49,840 nt of DNA from NCBI GenBank assembly GCA_049642465.1, contig JBAROV010000177.1, positions 1 to 49,840 of the forward strand. The letters are read 5' to 3'. A program made the translations under genes and the position numbers. Each line of letters starts with the position of its first letter. Position 1 is the first letter of the stretch. Below are positions 1 through 7,826 of the stretch, piece by piece. The DNA is from CAWDPQ01 sp049642465 (GTDB lineage Bacteria; Acidobacteriota; Vicinamibacteria; Vicinamibacterales; 2-12-FULL-66-21). Below the pieces are notes generated by a model. The model was not told where the DNA came from and did not search any database. It saw only the letters and a list, made by a program, of their open reading frames with translations.

Positions 1-21
1 GGAAAAGGGAAAAGAGAGGAG
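1..21. repeat. Purine-rich heptamer repeat before first gene
   Basis: Two copies of the heptamer GGAAAAG (1-7, 8-14) are followed by the variant AGAGGAG (15-21). The variant also serves as the Shine-Dalgarno sequence of the gene starting at 30. A related remnant (AAGGGAAAAGGAAG) lies at 462-475 just after that gene. The same word family fills the gap at 11884-11920. The array is probably longer and is cut by the window edge. Confidence 0.6.
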
Positions 22-29
22 TCTTTGCG

Positions 30-461
30 ATGATTCGTGCGCTTCTCCTTTGGGCGACGCTGATTCCGCTGGGCGCCTGGCACCAGGCTTCGCCGTCGCA
101 GGATGGGGTACTAAAACGGGAGCAGCAGCGGGTCGAGTGCCTGACGACTGCGAAGTACGACCAGCTGGCCGAGATTCTGTCTCCGACGCTGAGTTATACG
201 CACTCGAGCGGCGTGCTCGAGGGCAAGGACAAGATCATGGCGGACTTGCGCAGTGGTCAGGTCGTTTACAAGGCGTTGCGGCACAAGGACGTCCAGCTGC
301 GGTTCCCGACGCCGGACGTCGCCATCCTGAACGGCGCGTCCGATGTGACGGTCGTCATCGGCGGGAAGGAGCTGGAGATTCCGCTGCGTTTCACGATCGT
401 CTACGTGCGGAAGAATGGCGTGTGGCTGATGGAGGCCTGGCACTCGGCGCGCCGCTCGTGA
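30..461 (+). CDS. NTF2-like / DUF4440 family protein, exported
   Basis: A 143-residue protein that starts with a hydrophobic N-terminus (MIRALLLWATLIPLGAW), which looks like a short Sec signal or anchor. The rest has the cone-shaped SnoaL/NTF2 (DUF4440) pattern: an N-terminal helix with the LKREQQRVECL stretch, a central segment with the start of a sheet (LSPTLSYTHSSG), and a C-terminal strand pair ending in the family-typical NGVWLMEAWHSARRS. Members bind or convert small molecules, and many have no known reaction. A GAGAGGAG Shine-Dalgarno sequence at 14-21 fixes the ATG at 30. The gene lies 66 bp upstream of the RidA-like gene on the same strand and could be co-transcribed with it. No function can be assigned beyond the fold. 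Confidence 0.75.
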   Translation: MIRALLLWATLIPLGAWHQASPSQDGVLKREQQRVECLTTAKYDQLAEILSPTLSYTHSSGVLEGKDKIMADLRSGQVVYKALRHKDVQLRFPTPDVAILNGASDVTVVIGGKELEIPLRFTIVYVRKNGVWLMEAWHSARRS

Positions 462-527
462 AGGGAAAAGGAAGATTTATCCTCTCGCCGCAGAAGCCTG
501 AAAAGCAACCAGAAGGAGGTCCCGCTC

Positions 528-1016
528 ATGCAACACACTGAACACGCGTCGCGCAGGTCCTGGATCCGATCGTTTTTTGCCTCGGCCGCCGCGGCCGGCG
601 CGGGTCTGTTTGGTGTCGCGCAAGCCCAGACGGCCGCGCAGACGAACGAATGGGTCAAACGGACCTCGACAGATAATCAGCCGGCCGGCGACAAGCCGCC
701 GATGTTTTCCGGTTGGGTGACGTACGGAAACCTCGTGTTCATCGCCGGCAAAGGCGAGCACACCCCGGGCGATATCACGGCCCACACGACGGCGGTGCTC
801 AACACGCTCGAAGCGGAGTTGAAGAAAGCCGGGTCGTCCATGGAAAAGGTGTTGAAGGTCAACGTCTACCTGCACGATCTCAGGGACTACGACGCGATGA
901 ATGCGGTCTTCCGCGGCCGTTTCGGCCCCAACCCGCCGGTGCGGACGACAATTGCCGCCTACGGCGGTATTCCTGGCAGTTCGCTCGTGGAGATCGACTG
1001 CATCGCGTATCGATAG
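528..1016 (+). CDS. Tat-exported RidA (YjgF/YER057c/UK114) family protein
   Basis: A 162-residue protein. Residues 1-34 form a twin-arginine signal (R9-R10-S-W-I, an alanine-rich hydrophobic core, then AQAQ). Residues about 50-162 are a RidA domain. The active-site arginine of the family is kept (R139 in PPVRTTIAAYGG), followed by the typical end LVEIDCIAYR. RidA enzymes hydrolyse reactive enamine/imine intermediates, such as 2-aminoacrylate, released by PLP-dependent lyases, and are normally cytosolic. A Tat signal would place this one in the periplasm. A strong AGAAGGAGG Shine-Dalgarno sequence (510-518) precedes the ATG. The next gene, 52 bp downstream, is a PLP enzyme that also carries a Tat signal, which suggests that both act together outside the cytoplasm. 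The pairing is an inference from adjacency and shared export. Confidence 0.88.
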   Translation: MQHTEHASRRSWIRSFFASAAAAGAGLFGVAQAQTAAQTNEWVKRTSTDNQPAGDKPPMFSGWVTYGNLVFIAGKGEHTPGDITAHTTAVLNTLEAELKKAGSSMEKVLKVNVYLHDLRDYDAMNAVFRGRFGPNPPVRTTIAAYGGIPGSSLVEIDCIAYR

Positions 1017-1030
1017 TTCAGCACCAACAG

Positions 1031-1052
1031 GCGCCTCCGGCCCGAGCGAGGC
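1031..1052. repeat. CCCGAGCGAG-type interspersed repeat, copy 1
   Basis: A 22-bp element with core CGGCCCGAGCGAGGC sits between the RidA-like gene and the PLP enzyme gene. It matches 2340-2361 at 21 of 22 positions. A shorter relative is at 2288-2305. The copies lie on both sides of the same PLP enzyme gene. Confidence 0.65.
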
Positions 1053-1068
1053 TAGAAAGGACCTTTTT

Positions 1069-2331
1069 ATGTGGACCCGAAGACGCTTCCTCGAAAGCAT
1101 TTCCGCACTGCCGGTTGTCGGCGGTTTCATTGGCGCGAGCGCGACCCCCGCGGCTGCCGCCGCGCGCGGGCGCGACTACCTGCGTGAACTTGGCGTGCGG
1201 CCGTTTATCAACGCGGCCGGCACCTACACGGCGATGACCGCCTCGCTGATGCCGCCCGAGGTGATGGACGCGATCAACTACGCGTCGAAACACTACGTGA
1301 TGCTCGACGAGCTGCACGATAAGGTCGGCGAACGCATCGCGAAGCTGGTGCAAGCGGAAGGGGCGATGGTCACGGCCGGCGCCGCCTCCGCGCTGACGCT
1401 CGGGACGGCGGCGGTGCTCACGGGAGGCGATAATCAGAAGATCGTCGATTTGCCCAACCTCGCGACCATGAAGAGCGAGGTGATCATGCAGAAATCCCAC
1501 CGCTTTGGCTACGACCACGCGGTGCGCAACTGCGGTGTGCAGATCGTCGAGGTTGAAACCCGAGAAGAGCTCGAGCGCGCGGTCAACCCGAAGACCGCAA
1601 TGATGCTCTTCTACAACAACAACAACAAAGAAGGAAAGATTCAGGACGAGGAGTTCGTCCAGCTTGGCAAAAAGCACGGCATTCCGACGTTCAACGACGC
1701 CGCGGCCGATGTGCCGCCGGTCGAGAATCTCTGGAAGTACACCAAGATGGGTTTCGATCTCGTCACATTCTCGGGAGGCAAGGGCATTCGCGGGCCGCAG
1801 AGCGCCGGGCTGTTGCTCGGCAGAAAAGACCTGATCGACGCGGCGCGGAAGAACGCGCCGCCCAACGGCAACACGGTCGGCCGCGGCATGAAAGTCAACA
1901 AGGAAGAGATGCTCGGCATGCTCGCGGCGCTCGAGTTGTACGTGGAGAAAGACCACGCCAAGGAGCAGCGCGAGTTCGAAAAACGTGCCGAGGAGATCAA
2001 GAAGGCCGCGGCCTCCGTGCCCGGCGTCACCGCGGAGATTTTCGTTCCTGAAGTCGCGAACCACGTGCCGCACCTCCGGGTGACGTGGGATGCGACGACG
2101 CTCGGTATTCGGCCGAACGAGGTCGTCCGCGCGCTGCGAGATGGCGAACCGTCCATTGGGACGCGATCGGAAGGTCCGGCGCTCGTCATTGGGGTGTGGA
2201 TGATGCGCCAGGGCGAGGACAAAGTCGTCGCGAAGCGGCTGCGTCAGGTCCTCGAGGCGCCGGGGCGCGCGAAGACAGCTGCCCAGGGCCTGCAGCCCGA
2301 GCGAGCGGGGGTGGGGCCCCGCGAGGATTGA
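1069..2331 (+). CDS. Tat-exported SelA-like PLP-dependent enzyme
   Basis: A 420-residue fold-type-I PLP enzyme. The start at ATG 1069 is chosen because AGAAAGG (1054-1060) lies just upstream and the protein then opens with a Tat signal (W-T-R4-R5-R6-F-L, ending near AAAAA at residue 32). The catalytic domain resembles SelA (L-seryl-tRNA selenium transferase) and DgaE (D-glucosaminate-6-phosphate ammonia-lyase). The likely Schiff-base lysine is K238 in FSGGKGIRGPQSAG, and the cofactor-binding aspartate is D210 in FNDAAAD. DgaE-type enzymes eliminate ammonia from amino-sugar acids and release an enamine, which would suit the RidA protein encoded just upstream. The last dozen residues (QPERAGVGPRED) are translated from a repeat element (2301-2334), so the natural C-terminus has been replaced or extended. 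The substrate is unknown, and a second paralogue lies at 23668-25278. Confidence 0.85.
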   Translation: MWTRRRFLESISALPVVGGFIGASATPAAAAARGRDYLRELGVRPFINAAGTYTAMTASLMPPEVMDAINYASKHYVMLDELHDKVGERIAKLVQAEGAMVTAGAASALTLGTAAVLTGGDNQKIVDLPNLATMKSEVIMQKSHRFGYDHAVRNCGVQIVEVETREELERAVNPKTAMMLFYNNNNKEGKIQDEEFVQLGKKHGIPTFNDAAADVPPVENLWKYTKMGFDLVTFSGGKGIRGPQSAGLLLGRKDLIDAARKNAPPNGNTVGRGMKVNKEEMLGMLAALELYVEKDHAKEQREFEKRAEEIKKAAASVPGVTAEIFVPEVANHVPHLRVTWDATTLGIRPNEVVRALRDGEPSIGTRSEGPALVIGVWMMRQGEDKVVAKRLRQVLEAPGRAKTAAQGLQPERAGVGPRED

Positions 2332-2435
2332 GAACGGAAGCGCCTGCGGCCCGAGCGAGGCGCGGGAGGGCAGCGGCGCGGCGCGCCGCCGCCGAGCGAG
2401 AGCGAGCGGGGGTGGGGCCCCGCGAGCATTGAGAA
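2288..2435. repeat. Interspersed repeat block, two 34-bp copies plus one 22-bp copy
   Basis: Two 34-bp copies (2301-2334 and 2402-2435, one mismatch, core GCGGGGGTGGGGCCCCGCGA) are 101 bp apart. A 22-bp CCCGAGCGAG unit at 2340-2361 and an extended GCGGCGCGGCGCGCCGCCGCC segment lie between them. The first copy encodes the tail and stop codon of the PLP enzyme. The second copy ends 12 bp before the ATG of the next gene and reads ERAGVGPREH then stop in one frame. The block contains the palindrome GTGGGGCCCC, so it could fold in RNA. Confidence 0.75.
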
Positions 2436-2446
2436 ATGACGACGTG

Positions 2447-4258
2447 ATGTCGCGATGGACCCGGCTGCTTGTTGCGTTGATCGCCGTTATGACTGCGGCG
2501 CTGCTGCTGTCGGCGCAGGATGGAAGTGTTCGGTTTCCGTCAGATGTCCCGCCGCGCAACGACATCCTGATCGACAACCTCGTTCCGGTTCGCATGCGGG
2601 ACGGCGTCACGCTCTATGCCGACGTGTATCGCCCTGCTGGAGACGGACGCTATCCCGTCCTTGTCTCGCGAACTCCGTACAGCACGGAGCGTTTTCCCAC
2701 GGCATACGACGCGGCCGTGTACTTCGCGCGGCGTGGATATGTCTACGTCTTCCAGGACGTGAGGGGCCGCCACGAGTCCGAAGGGACGTGGCTGCCGTTC
2801 TTCAGCAACGAGAAGGACGGCTACGACACCATCGAGTGGGCCGCGAAGCAGAAGTGGTCGGACGGCAAGGTCGCGATGCAGGGAGGTTCGTATCTGGGTC
2901 AGAACCAGTGGCGGGCTGCACAGGCTGCGCCACCGAGCCTCGTCACCATCTTCCCGATGGTGGCCTCGACGAGCATCTATCACGACTGGATGACGCTCAA
3001 CGGCGGGTGGCGGCTCTCGTTCAATTTCGGCTGGGGCCCCGTGCGGCAGGAATCGCGCATCATGCAGAACCCCGGACCGCACACCATCGACGGCGTCCAG
3101 GCGATTCACTATGACGAGGTGCAGAAGCACCTGCCGTTGAACACTATGCAGCAGCTCGTCGGACGTCATTCGAAGTTCTACGATGAGTGGCTGGCGCATC
3201 CTGATTACGACGAATACTGGAAGCCGCTGAACGTCGAAGCGGTGTTCGAGAAGATTTCTATTCCCGCGCACACGTTCGGCGGCTGGTTCGACATCTTCAG
3301 TCAGGGCACGCTTCGCGGCTATGTCGGGATGAGCCACAAAGGCGGATCGGAGAAGGCACGCAAAGGCAGCAACCTCGTGATCGGGCCATGGGGGCATGGA
3401 CCGTCACAGAAATTCGGTGCCATCGACTTTGGCCCCACCGCAAGCGTCGATCCCTTGCCGCTACAGCTTCGGTGGTACGACTACTGGCTGAAGGGAATCG
3501 ACAACGGGCTGGCGAGTGAGCCGCCAGTCAAGCTGTTCGTGATGGGACGGAACCAGTGGGTCTACGAGCGGGAGTATCCGATCGCGCGCACCCAGTTCAG
3601 GCCACTCTATTTCAACAGCAGCGGCAAGGCCAATACCGACCGCGGCGATGGCCGATTGAGCTGGATTAAACCAGCCGACGTCTCCGTCGCGGATCGTTAT
3701 CGATACGATCCGGCGAATCCCGTTCCGTCGCTCGGCGGCAACAATTGCTGCGGCACGCCGACACCGGCGGGCCCGCAGGATCAACGGTCGATCGAAAAAC
3801 GTCCCGATGTTCTCGTCTACACGTCCGAGGTCCTTCAGGACGAACTCGAAGTGACCGGCCCGGTGAAGGTCGTGCTTTACGCGTCATCGGATGCTGTTGA
3901 CACAGATTTCGTCGCCAAGCTCGTGGACGTCTATCCTGATGGCACGAGCTACAACATGGCAGAAGGCATCGTCCGCGCACGCTACCGCGAGAGCCTCAGC
4001 AAGCCGACGCTCCTGAAGCCCGGACAGGTCTATCGCTACGAGATCGACCTGGTGGGCACCTCCGTCGCCTTTCTGAGGGGACATCGCGTCCGGGTGCAGG
4101 TCGCCAGCAGCCACTTTCCGCAATTCGATCGCAATCCAAACACCGGCGCGAAGTTCGGGTCGTCTGCCGAGATCAAGGTGGCAGAGCAGACCGTCTACCA
4201 CGACGTCGAGCGTGCCTCGCACATCCTGCTGCCGGTCATTCCTCCGAGGCAGAAGTGA
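2447..4258 (+). CDS. CocE/NonD family exported alpha/beta hydrolase (S15 type)
   Basis: A 603-residue protein with a Sec signal (residues 1-23, LLVALIAVMTAALLLSAQ). The alpha/beta-hydrolase domain holds the triad of the X-Pro dipeptidyl-peptidase/cocaine esterase family: nucleophile S148 (GGSYLGQ), D282 (GGWFDIFSQG) and H317 (GPWGHG). The oxyanion tyrosine is Y78 (TPYST) and the QDVRGR motif is at 103-108. Residues about 340-600 form the PepX_C jelly-roll. Such enzymes hydrolyse esters, amides or acyl-amino compounds. The ATG at 2447 is preferred because the signal peptide starts there; a TTG at 2429 in the same frame is an alternative. The stop overlaps the GTG of the DUF362 gene (GTGA), so the two are translationally coupled. 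Confidence 0.9.
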   Translation: MSRWTRLLVALIAVMTAALLLSAQDGSVRFPSDVPPRNDILIDNLVPVRMRDGVTLYADVYRPAGDGRYPVLVSRTPYSTERFPTAYDAAVYFARRGYVYVFQDVRGRHESEGTWLPFFSNEKDGYDTIEWAAKQKWSDGKVAMQGGSYLGQNQWRAAQAAPPSLVTIFPMVASTSIYHDWMTLNGGWRLSFNFGWGPVRQESRIMQNPGPHTIDGVQAIHYDEVQKHLPLNTMQQLVGRHSKFYDEWLAHPDYDEYWKPLNVEAVFEKISIPAHTFGGWFDIFSQGTLRGYVGMSHKGGSEKARKGSNLVIGPWGHGPSQKFGAIDFGPTASVDPLPLQLRWYDYWLKGIDNGLASEPPVKLFVMGRNQWVYEREYPIARTQFRPLYFNSSGKANTDRGDGRLSWIKPADVSVADRYRYDPANPVPSLGGNNCCGTPTPAGPQDQRSIEKRPDVLVYTSEVLQDELEVTGPVKVVLYASSDAVDTDFVAKLVDVYPDGTSYNMAEGIVRARYRESLSKPTLLKPGQVYRYEIDLVGTSVAFLRGHRVRVQVASSHFPQFDRNPNTGAKFGSSAEIKVAEQTVYHDVERASHILLPVIPPRQK

Positions 4259-5424
4259 ATCGACGCACGTTCGTCTACAACGCGGCGCTCGGCACGATCG
4301 GCCTTGCTGGTCTGCCGTTTCGGCAGGCGGGATCCGGTCCGCGAGAGTTGAAAGGGTTGAGGATCGATCTTCAGGCGCCCGACACGCCGCCATCTCCGCT
4401 CGGCATGCCTGGACTCTTTCCGGGCCGCGTCATCGAAGTCTTCCACGACGGTGCCCTCGTGCAACGCCGAGTCTCGGAATCGGCGGTCCAGGCGATGGTG
4501 GACGAAGGCATGCGGGCGCTGACGGGAGAGGCGAACGTCAAGGATGCCTGGGCGAAATTCTTCGTGCCGCAGGATGTCGTCGCGCTGAAGGTGAATCCAT
4601 CGGGCGTCCCGGGTACCGTCACATCCATTCCGCTGCTTCGCAGCGTCATCCAGGGGCTCAACGCCGTTGGCGTGCCAAACAAGAATCTGATCGTCTACGA
4701 CCGGAACTCCAATCAACTCGAAGTGAACGGATATCACGCCCTCGTCCCCTCCGGTGTGCGCGTGGTGGGACTCGATCAGCGGTGGAAGGTCAAGGGAGAG
4801 ACGCGAAGCGGATACGACCCCCACGCCTACGTGGACATGGACTGCTTTGGCGAGCGTGAAACGCGCTCGTACCTGGCGAGCGTCGTGTCGACCGAGGCGA
4901 CGAAGATCGTCAACCTGCCGTGCCTCAAGGAACACAACGCGTCTGGCGTCACCGGCTGCCTCAAGAATCTCGCGTACGGCTCGTTCAACAACGTCAATCG
5001 CACCCACACCGATCCCAAGACCTACACCGATCCGGTCATCCCGGTGATGTGCACGGCGCCTCCGATTCGCTACAAGGCGGTCCTCCACATCATGGACGGG
5101 ATCCGCGCGGTGTATCAGGGCGGCCCGTTCGCGTGGAACCCCGAGTTTCAGTGGGAAGCGAAGACGCTGCTCATCGGCACCGACCCTGTCGCGGTGGATC
5201 GCATCGAACTGGAGATTGTCGAGCAGAAGCGAAAGGACGTTGGCGCTCCGTCGTTATGGGATCGCGATCCAAAGTATCTCGGCACCAGCGGGGACATGGG
5301 GAAGACTGTCTTCAAGAACCCGTACTACCGCGAACCGGGGCACATCAAGACGGCGGCGGAGCTGGGGCTGGGGAAGTGGGAATTGAGTCAGATTGAGAGA
5401 AAGAAGATCATCGTCAGTCGCTAG
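4255..5424 (+). CDS. DUF362 domain protein with Tat-like signal
   Basis: A 389-residue protein that starts with GTG overlapping the previous stop by 4 bp. The N-terminus (N-R3-R4-T-F-V, then ALGTIGLAGLPF) is a Tat-type signal. The body matches the DUF362 family pattern: DVVALKVNPSGVPG near residue 110, VPNKNLIVYDRNS near 140, and the characteristic LPCLKEHNASGVTGCLKN near 220-240. DUF362 proteins occur alone or next to ferredoxin domains, and no reaction is firmly established. No 4Fe-4S cysteine cluster is present here. The coupling to a CocE-like hydrolase suggests a shared substrate route, but this is inference. The last codons and stop lie inside a three-copy heptamer repeat (5416-5436). 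Confidence 0.85.
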   Translation: MNRRTFVYNAALGTIGLAGLPFRQAGSGPRELKGLRIDLQAPDTPPSPLGMPGLFPGRVIEVFHDGALVQRRVSESAVQAMVDEGMRALTGEANVKDAWAKFFVPQDVVALKVNPSGVPGTVTSIPLLRSVIQGLNAVGVPNKNLIVYDRNSNQLEVNGYHALVPSGVRVVGLDQRWKVKGETRSGYDPHAYVDMDCFGERETRSYLASVVSTEATKIVNLPCLKEHNASGVTGCLKNLAYGSFNNVNRTHTDPKTYTDPVIPVMCTAPPIRYKAVLHIMDGIRAVYQGGPFAWNPEFQWEAKTLLIGTDPVAVDRIELEIVEQKRKDVGAPSLWDRDPKYLGTSGDMGKTVFKNPYYREPGHIKTAAELGLGKWELSQIERKKIIVSR

Positions 5425-5436
5425 TCGCTAGTCGCT
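5416..5436. repeat. AGTCGCT heptamer, three perfect copies
   Basis: AGTCGCT occurs three times head to tail (5416-5422, 5423-5429, 5430-5436). The first two copies span the stop codon (TAG, 5422-5424) of the DUF362 gene. It is the same class of 7-bp intergenic repeat as at 5792, 11884, 23592 and 42897, but with an unrelated word. Confidence 0.75.
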
Positions 5437-5816
5437 TGCACTGCGAGCAAACGTACTCACGCGAAAAACGGAGCAACTGTTGGATCACATCGCGACTCGC
5501 GCGCCGTTCTCTTCTTCGATCGCGACGATCGGTTACGCGAATATGTCTGCTTGAGTAACTAGTCACGTCTGACGCATGTGAGCCGGTGATCGATAGCGCT
5601 GTTCAGTTGTCAGTCGGGAGATCAGCGACTCCCGCCGCGGACCCGATGTGGCTCCGCCGCGGTCCGCGATTACCACGACTGATCGGTTTCCTCACGCGAT
5701 TCTCAGCCACCAACCCGAAAGGCCTCGATTCAACCCTGGCCACCCGTGTAGGTGTCGAGGCCAGTTAGTCGCGTTATCATCGGCACAGCCGGACCAAAGA
5801 CCAGAGACCAGAGACG
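5425..5816. other. Intergenic region without a convincing gene
   Basis: About 390 bp follow the DUF362 gene. It starts with heptamer repeats and ends with another heptamer array (5792-5815). A short open frame (5586-5768) has no recognisable protein pattern and no good ribosome site. An 8-bp stem CGCGGACC / GGTCCGCG (5636-5643, 5661-5668; 17-nt loop) is visible, but it has no T tract, so it is not a typical terminator. Nothing else was recognised. Confidence 0.5.
5792..5815. repeat. GACCAAA/GACCAGA heptamer array, single arm
   Basis: Three heptamers (GACCAAA, GACCAGA, GACCAGA) plus GAC run directly into the ATG at 5817. The word is the same as in the right arm of the 23592-23664 hairpin, which also abuts a start codon (23668). 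It is a half-element of that family. Confidence 0.7.
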
Positions 5817-6851
5817 ATGCCCGACGCCAACTGGCCCACCCTGCTCGCTTCGAACGACCGCCGCGGCGGGACGTCCGGTGCGCGCAAGACGGCGCCGAAC
5901 GAGCTGATCTGGAAAGTGGCGCTGCCTGACGCGGTGCGGTCCAGCCCGGTTCTCCACGATGGCGTCGTGTACATCACGTGTCGTGACGGCAAACTCTACG
6001 CGCTCGACAGCAAGACCGGCAAAGAACGCTGGGCAGTGCAGACTGGCGGCTCGAGCGATTCGACGCCGTCGATATCGGACGACCTGGTGTGCTTTGGGTC
6101 GGACGATGGTGCGGTTTACGCGGTGGATCGGACATCCGGCCGCGTCCGTTGGAAGACCGAAACCGGAGGTCCCGTGTGGACCTCACCGACGGTCTACAAC
6201 GGCGTGGTGTCTTTTGGGTCGAACGATGGCGTGTTCAGGGCCGTCGATCGAAACAGCGGCAAGCTGCTCTGGAGCCGTCAGACGCAGGGGCAGATCTGCT
6301 CCACGGCGTTCGCGACGGACAAGATCGTCTACTTTGGCTCAGGCGATCGTCGCATCTATGCCGCCGATAGCACGTCGGGAAAGGACGTCTGGGTCCACCA
6401 GGCAGGCGATGGTGTGATTGCATCGCCAGCGGTGGTCGATGGACTCGTGCTGGCAGGATCCGAGGATTACTTCTTTTACGCCCTCGACGCGCTCTCCGGC
6501 AAGTTGCGCTGGAAGCTTGAAACGAACCTCGGAATCTATTCCTCGGCAGCGGTGGCCGGCGGGCGGGTCTTCTTCGCCGGCAAGGACGGCTATCTCTATG
6601 CACTCAACCTTGCGGACGGAAAGACGCTCTGGAAATCGGAATCGATGCGGACGTTGACGGCCACGCCCGTCGCCGGTGAGTCGATCGTGTGCCTCCAGGC
6701 GTTCTACGGCGGAACGCAGGCCTTCGACGTGAGCACGGGTCAACGACTGTGGCGCGCGAACCTTGGCGGCTCGCTGCAATCGACGCCCATCATCACGGAC
6801 GAAGCCATCTACCTCGCAACCTACCCGGGAGTGCTGTATGCGTTGCGGTAG
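5817..6851 (+). CDS. PQQ-binding-like beta-propeller repeat protein
   Basis: A 344-residue protein built from seven or eight blades of the pattern G-x-L-Y-A-L-D-x-x-T-G-x-x-x-W. Clear copies start near residues 58, 99, 138, 178, 219, 259 and 299, and the final strand GVLYALR closes the ring. It is the BamB / quinoprotein-dehydrogenase-like propeller fold. No catalytic calcium/PQQ site of an alcohol dehydrogenase can be recognised, so a scaffold or binding role is more likely. No signal peptide follows the ATG at 5817, although such proteins are usually exported; an earlier non-ATG start is possible, but the repeat just upstream looks non-coding. The 3' end overlaps the ApbE gene by 14 bp, pointing to coupled expression. 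Confidence 0.85.
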   Translation: MPDANWPTLLASNDRRGGTSGARKTAPNELIWKVALPDAVRSSPVLHDGVVYITCRDGKLYALDSKTGKERWAVQTGGSSDSTPSISDDLVCFGSDDGAVYAVDRTSGRVRWKTETGGPVWTSPTVYNGVVSFGSNDGVFRAVDRNSGKLLWSRQTQGQICSTAFATDKIVYFGSGDRRIYAADSTSGKDVWVHQAGDGVIASPAVVDGLVLAGSEDYFFYALDALSGKLRWKLETNLGIYSSAAVAGGRVFFAGKDGYLYALNLADGKTLWKSESMRTLTATPVAGESIVCLQAFYGGTQAFDVSTGQRLWRANLGGSLQSTPIITDEAIYLATYPGVLYALR

Positions 6852-7812
6852 ACCAGCAGGTCTGGTGGCGATCGTCGGCATGATCGCTGCCGGCGCGTCG
6901 GCGACCGCACAGGCTCCAGCGCCAGTGCACCGACAGCGATTCGCGATGTGGACGGTTGTCGATATCCTTGCCTACCATCCATCGCGAACCGTGGCCGATG
7001 CCGCCCTCGCCAAAGCGCTCGACGAGGTGGAGCGCCTGGACGAGGTCCTGAGCAACTACGAGGCAAAGAGCGATGTTTCCAGACTGGTGCGCGACGCACG
7101 CAACACGTCGATTGCCGTTGATTCGAGCCTCTTCGAAGTCATCCAGAAGTCCATCGAGCTCTCACGGCGTTCGGGCGGCAAGTTCGACGTGACCATCGGT
7201 CCGTTGCTGAAAGTGTGGAAGAAGGCAAAAGAGGAAAGTCGGAAACCAACTCCCGAAGAGATCGCCGCCGCGCGGCGTTGCGTTGGCTACGAGAAGATTG
7301 AATTGACGCCACCTGACCGAATACTCATCCGATCGGATTGCGTGGAAATCGATCTCGGCGGCATCGGCAAGGGATTCGCCGTCGATCGTGCGATGAGCAT
7401 TCTCAAAGCGGCTGGGATCAAGGACGCGGTGATCAATGCCGGTGCGAGTGCGATTGCCGCCATCGGCGCCCCTCCCCAAGACAAGGGCTGGCCGGTACGG
7501 TTCCTCGAGAGCGGTTCCGGAAGCCGGTCGCTGTTGCTGAGAAACGCGTCGATTTCCACATCGGAGCAGACCGGCGGGATTCTCGATCCGTTCACTGGAA
7601 GTCCGACGTCGGACAGAATGACCGTGAGCGTCATCACTCCCAGCGCCACCGTGGCGGATGGGCTCTCGACGGCGTTACTCCTGATGTCAATCGAAGAGGG
7701 AAAGAAGCTGCTCGAACACTACGAGAACACCGCGGCATTCTGGATCGCGCCTGGCGGACAGGTAAAAGCGTCGTACGGCGAATCCCGAGTGGCATTTCTC
7801 GAACAGCGATAA
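6838..7812 (+). CDS. apbE: FAD:protein FMN transferase (ApbE family)
   Basis: A 324-residue exported protein. The signal peptide is residues 1-25 (LVAIVGMIAAGASATAQA). ApbE attaches FMN covalently to Thr/Ser of partner flavoproteins in the periplasm. Family marks are the GGKFDVTIGPLLKVW segment near residue 118, IDLGGIGKGFAVDRA near 171-185, INAGASAIAAIG near 200, and the Mg-binding ADGLSTALLLM near 283. The usual HIIDP motif reads GGILDP, so the common histidine is glycine here. The ATG at 6838 lies inside the end of the propeller gene. No flavoprotein partner with an FMN-acceptor motif was recognised in the window; the propeller protein is the only coupled candidate partner. Confidence 0.88.
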   Translation: MRCGRPAGLVAIVGMIAAGASATAQAPAPVHRQRFAMWTVVDILAYHPSRTVADAALAKALDEVERLDEVLSNYEAKSDVSRLVRDARNTSIAVDSSLFEVIQKSIELSRRSGGKFDVTIGPLLKVWKKAKEESRKPTPEEIAAARRCVGYEKIELTPPDRILIRSDCVEIDLGGIGKGFAVDRAMSILKAAGIKDAVINAGASAIAAIGAPPQDKGWPVRFLESGSGSRSLLLRNASISTSEQTGGILDPFTGSPTSDRMTVSVITPSATVADGLSTALLLMSIEEGKKLLEHYENTAAFWIAPGGQVKASYGESRVAFLEQR

Positions 7813-7826
7813 GGACAACACGCGCG

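Noticed and set aside
1018..2610. Long open frame (530 codons) on the minus strand
   Set aside because: It runs antisense to the SelA-like PLP enzyme gene, has an Arg/His/Val-rich composition and no domain pattern. It is a high-GC shadow frame.
5586..5768. 60-codon gene in the 5.4-5.8 kb gap
   Set aside because: It has no ribosome site, no protein pattern, and is flanked by repeats.
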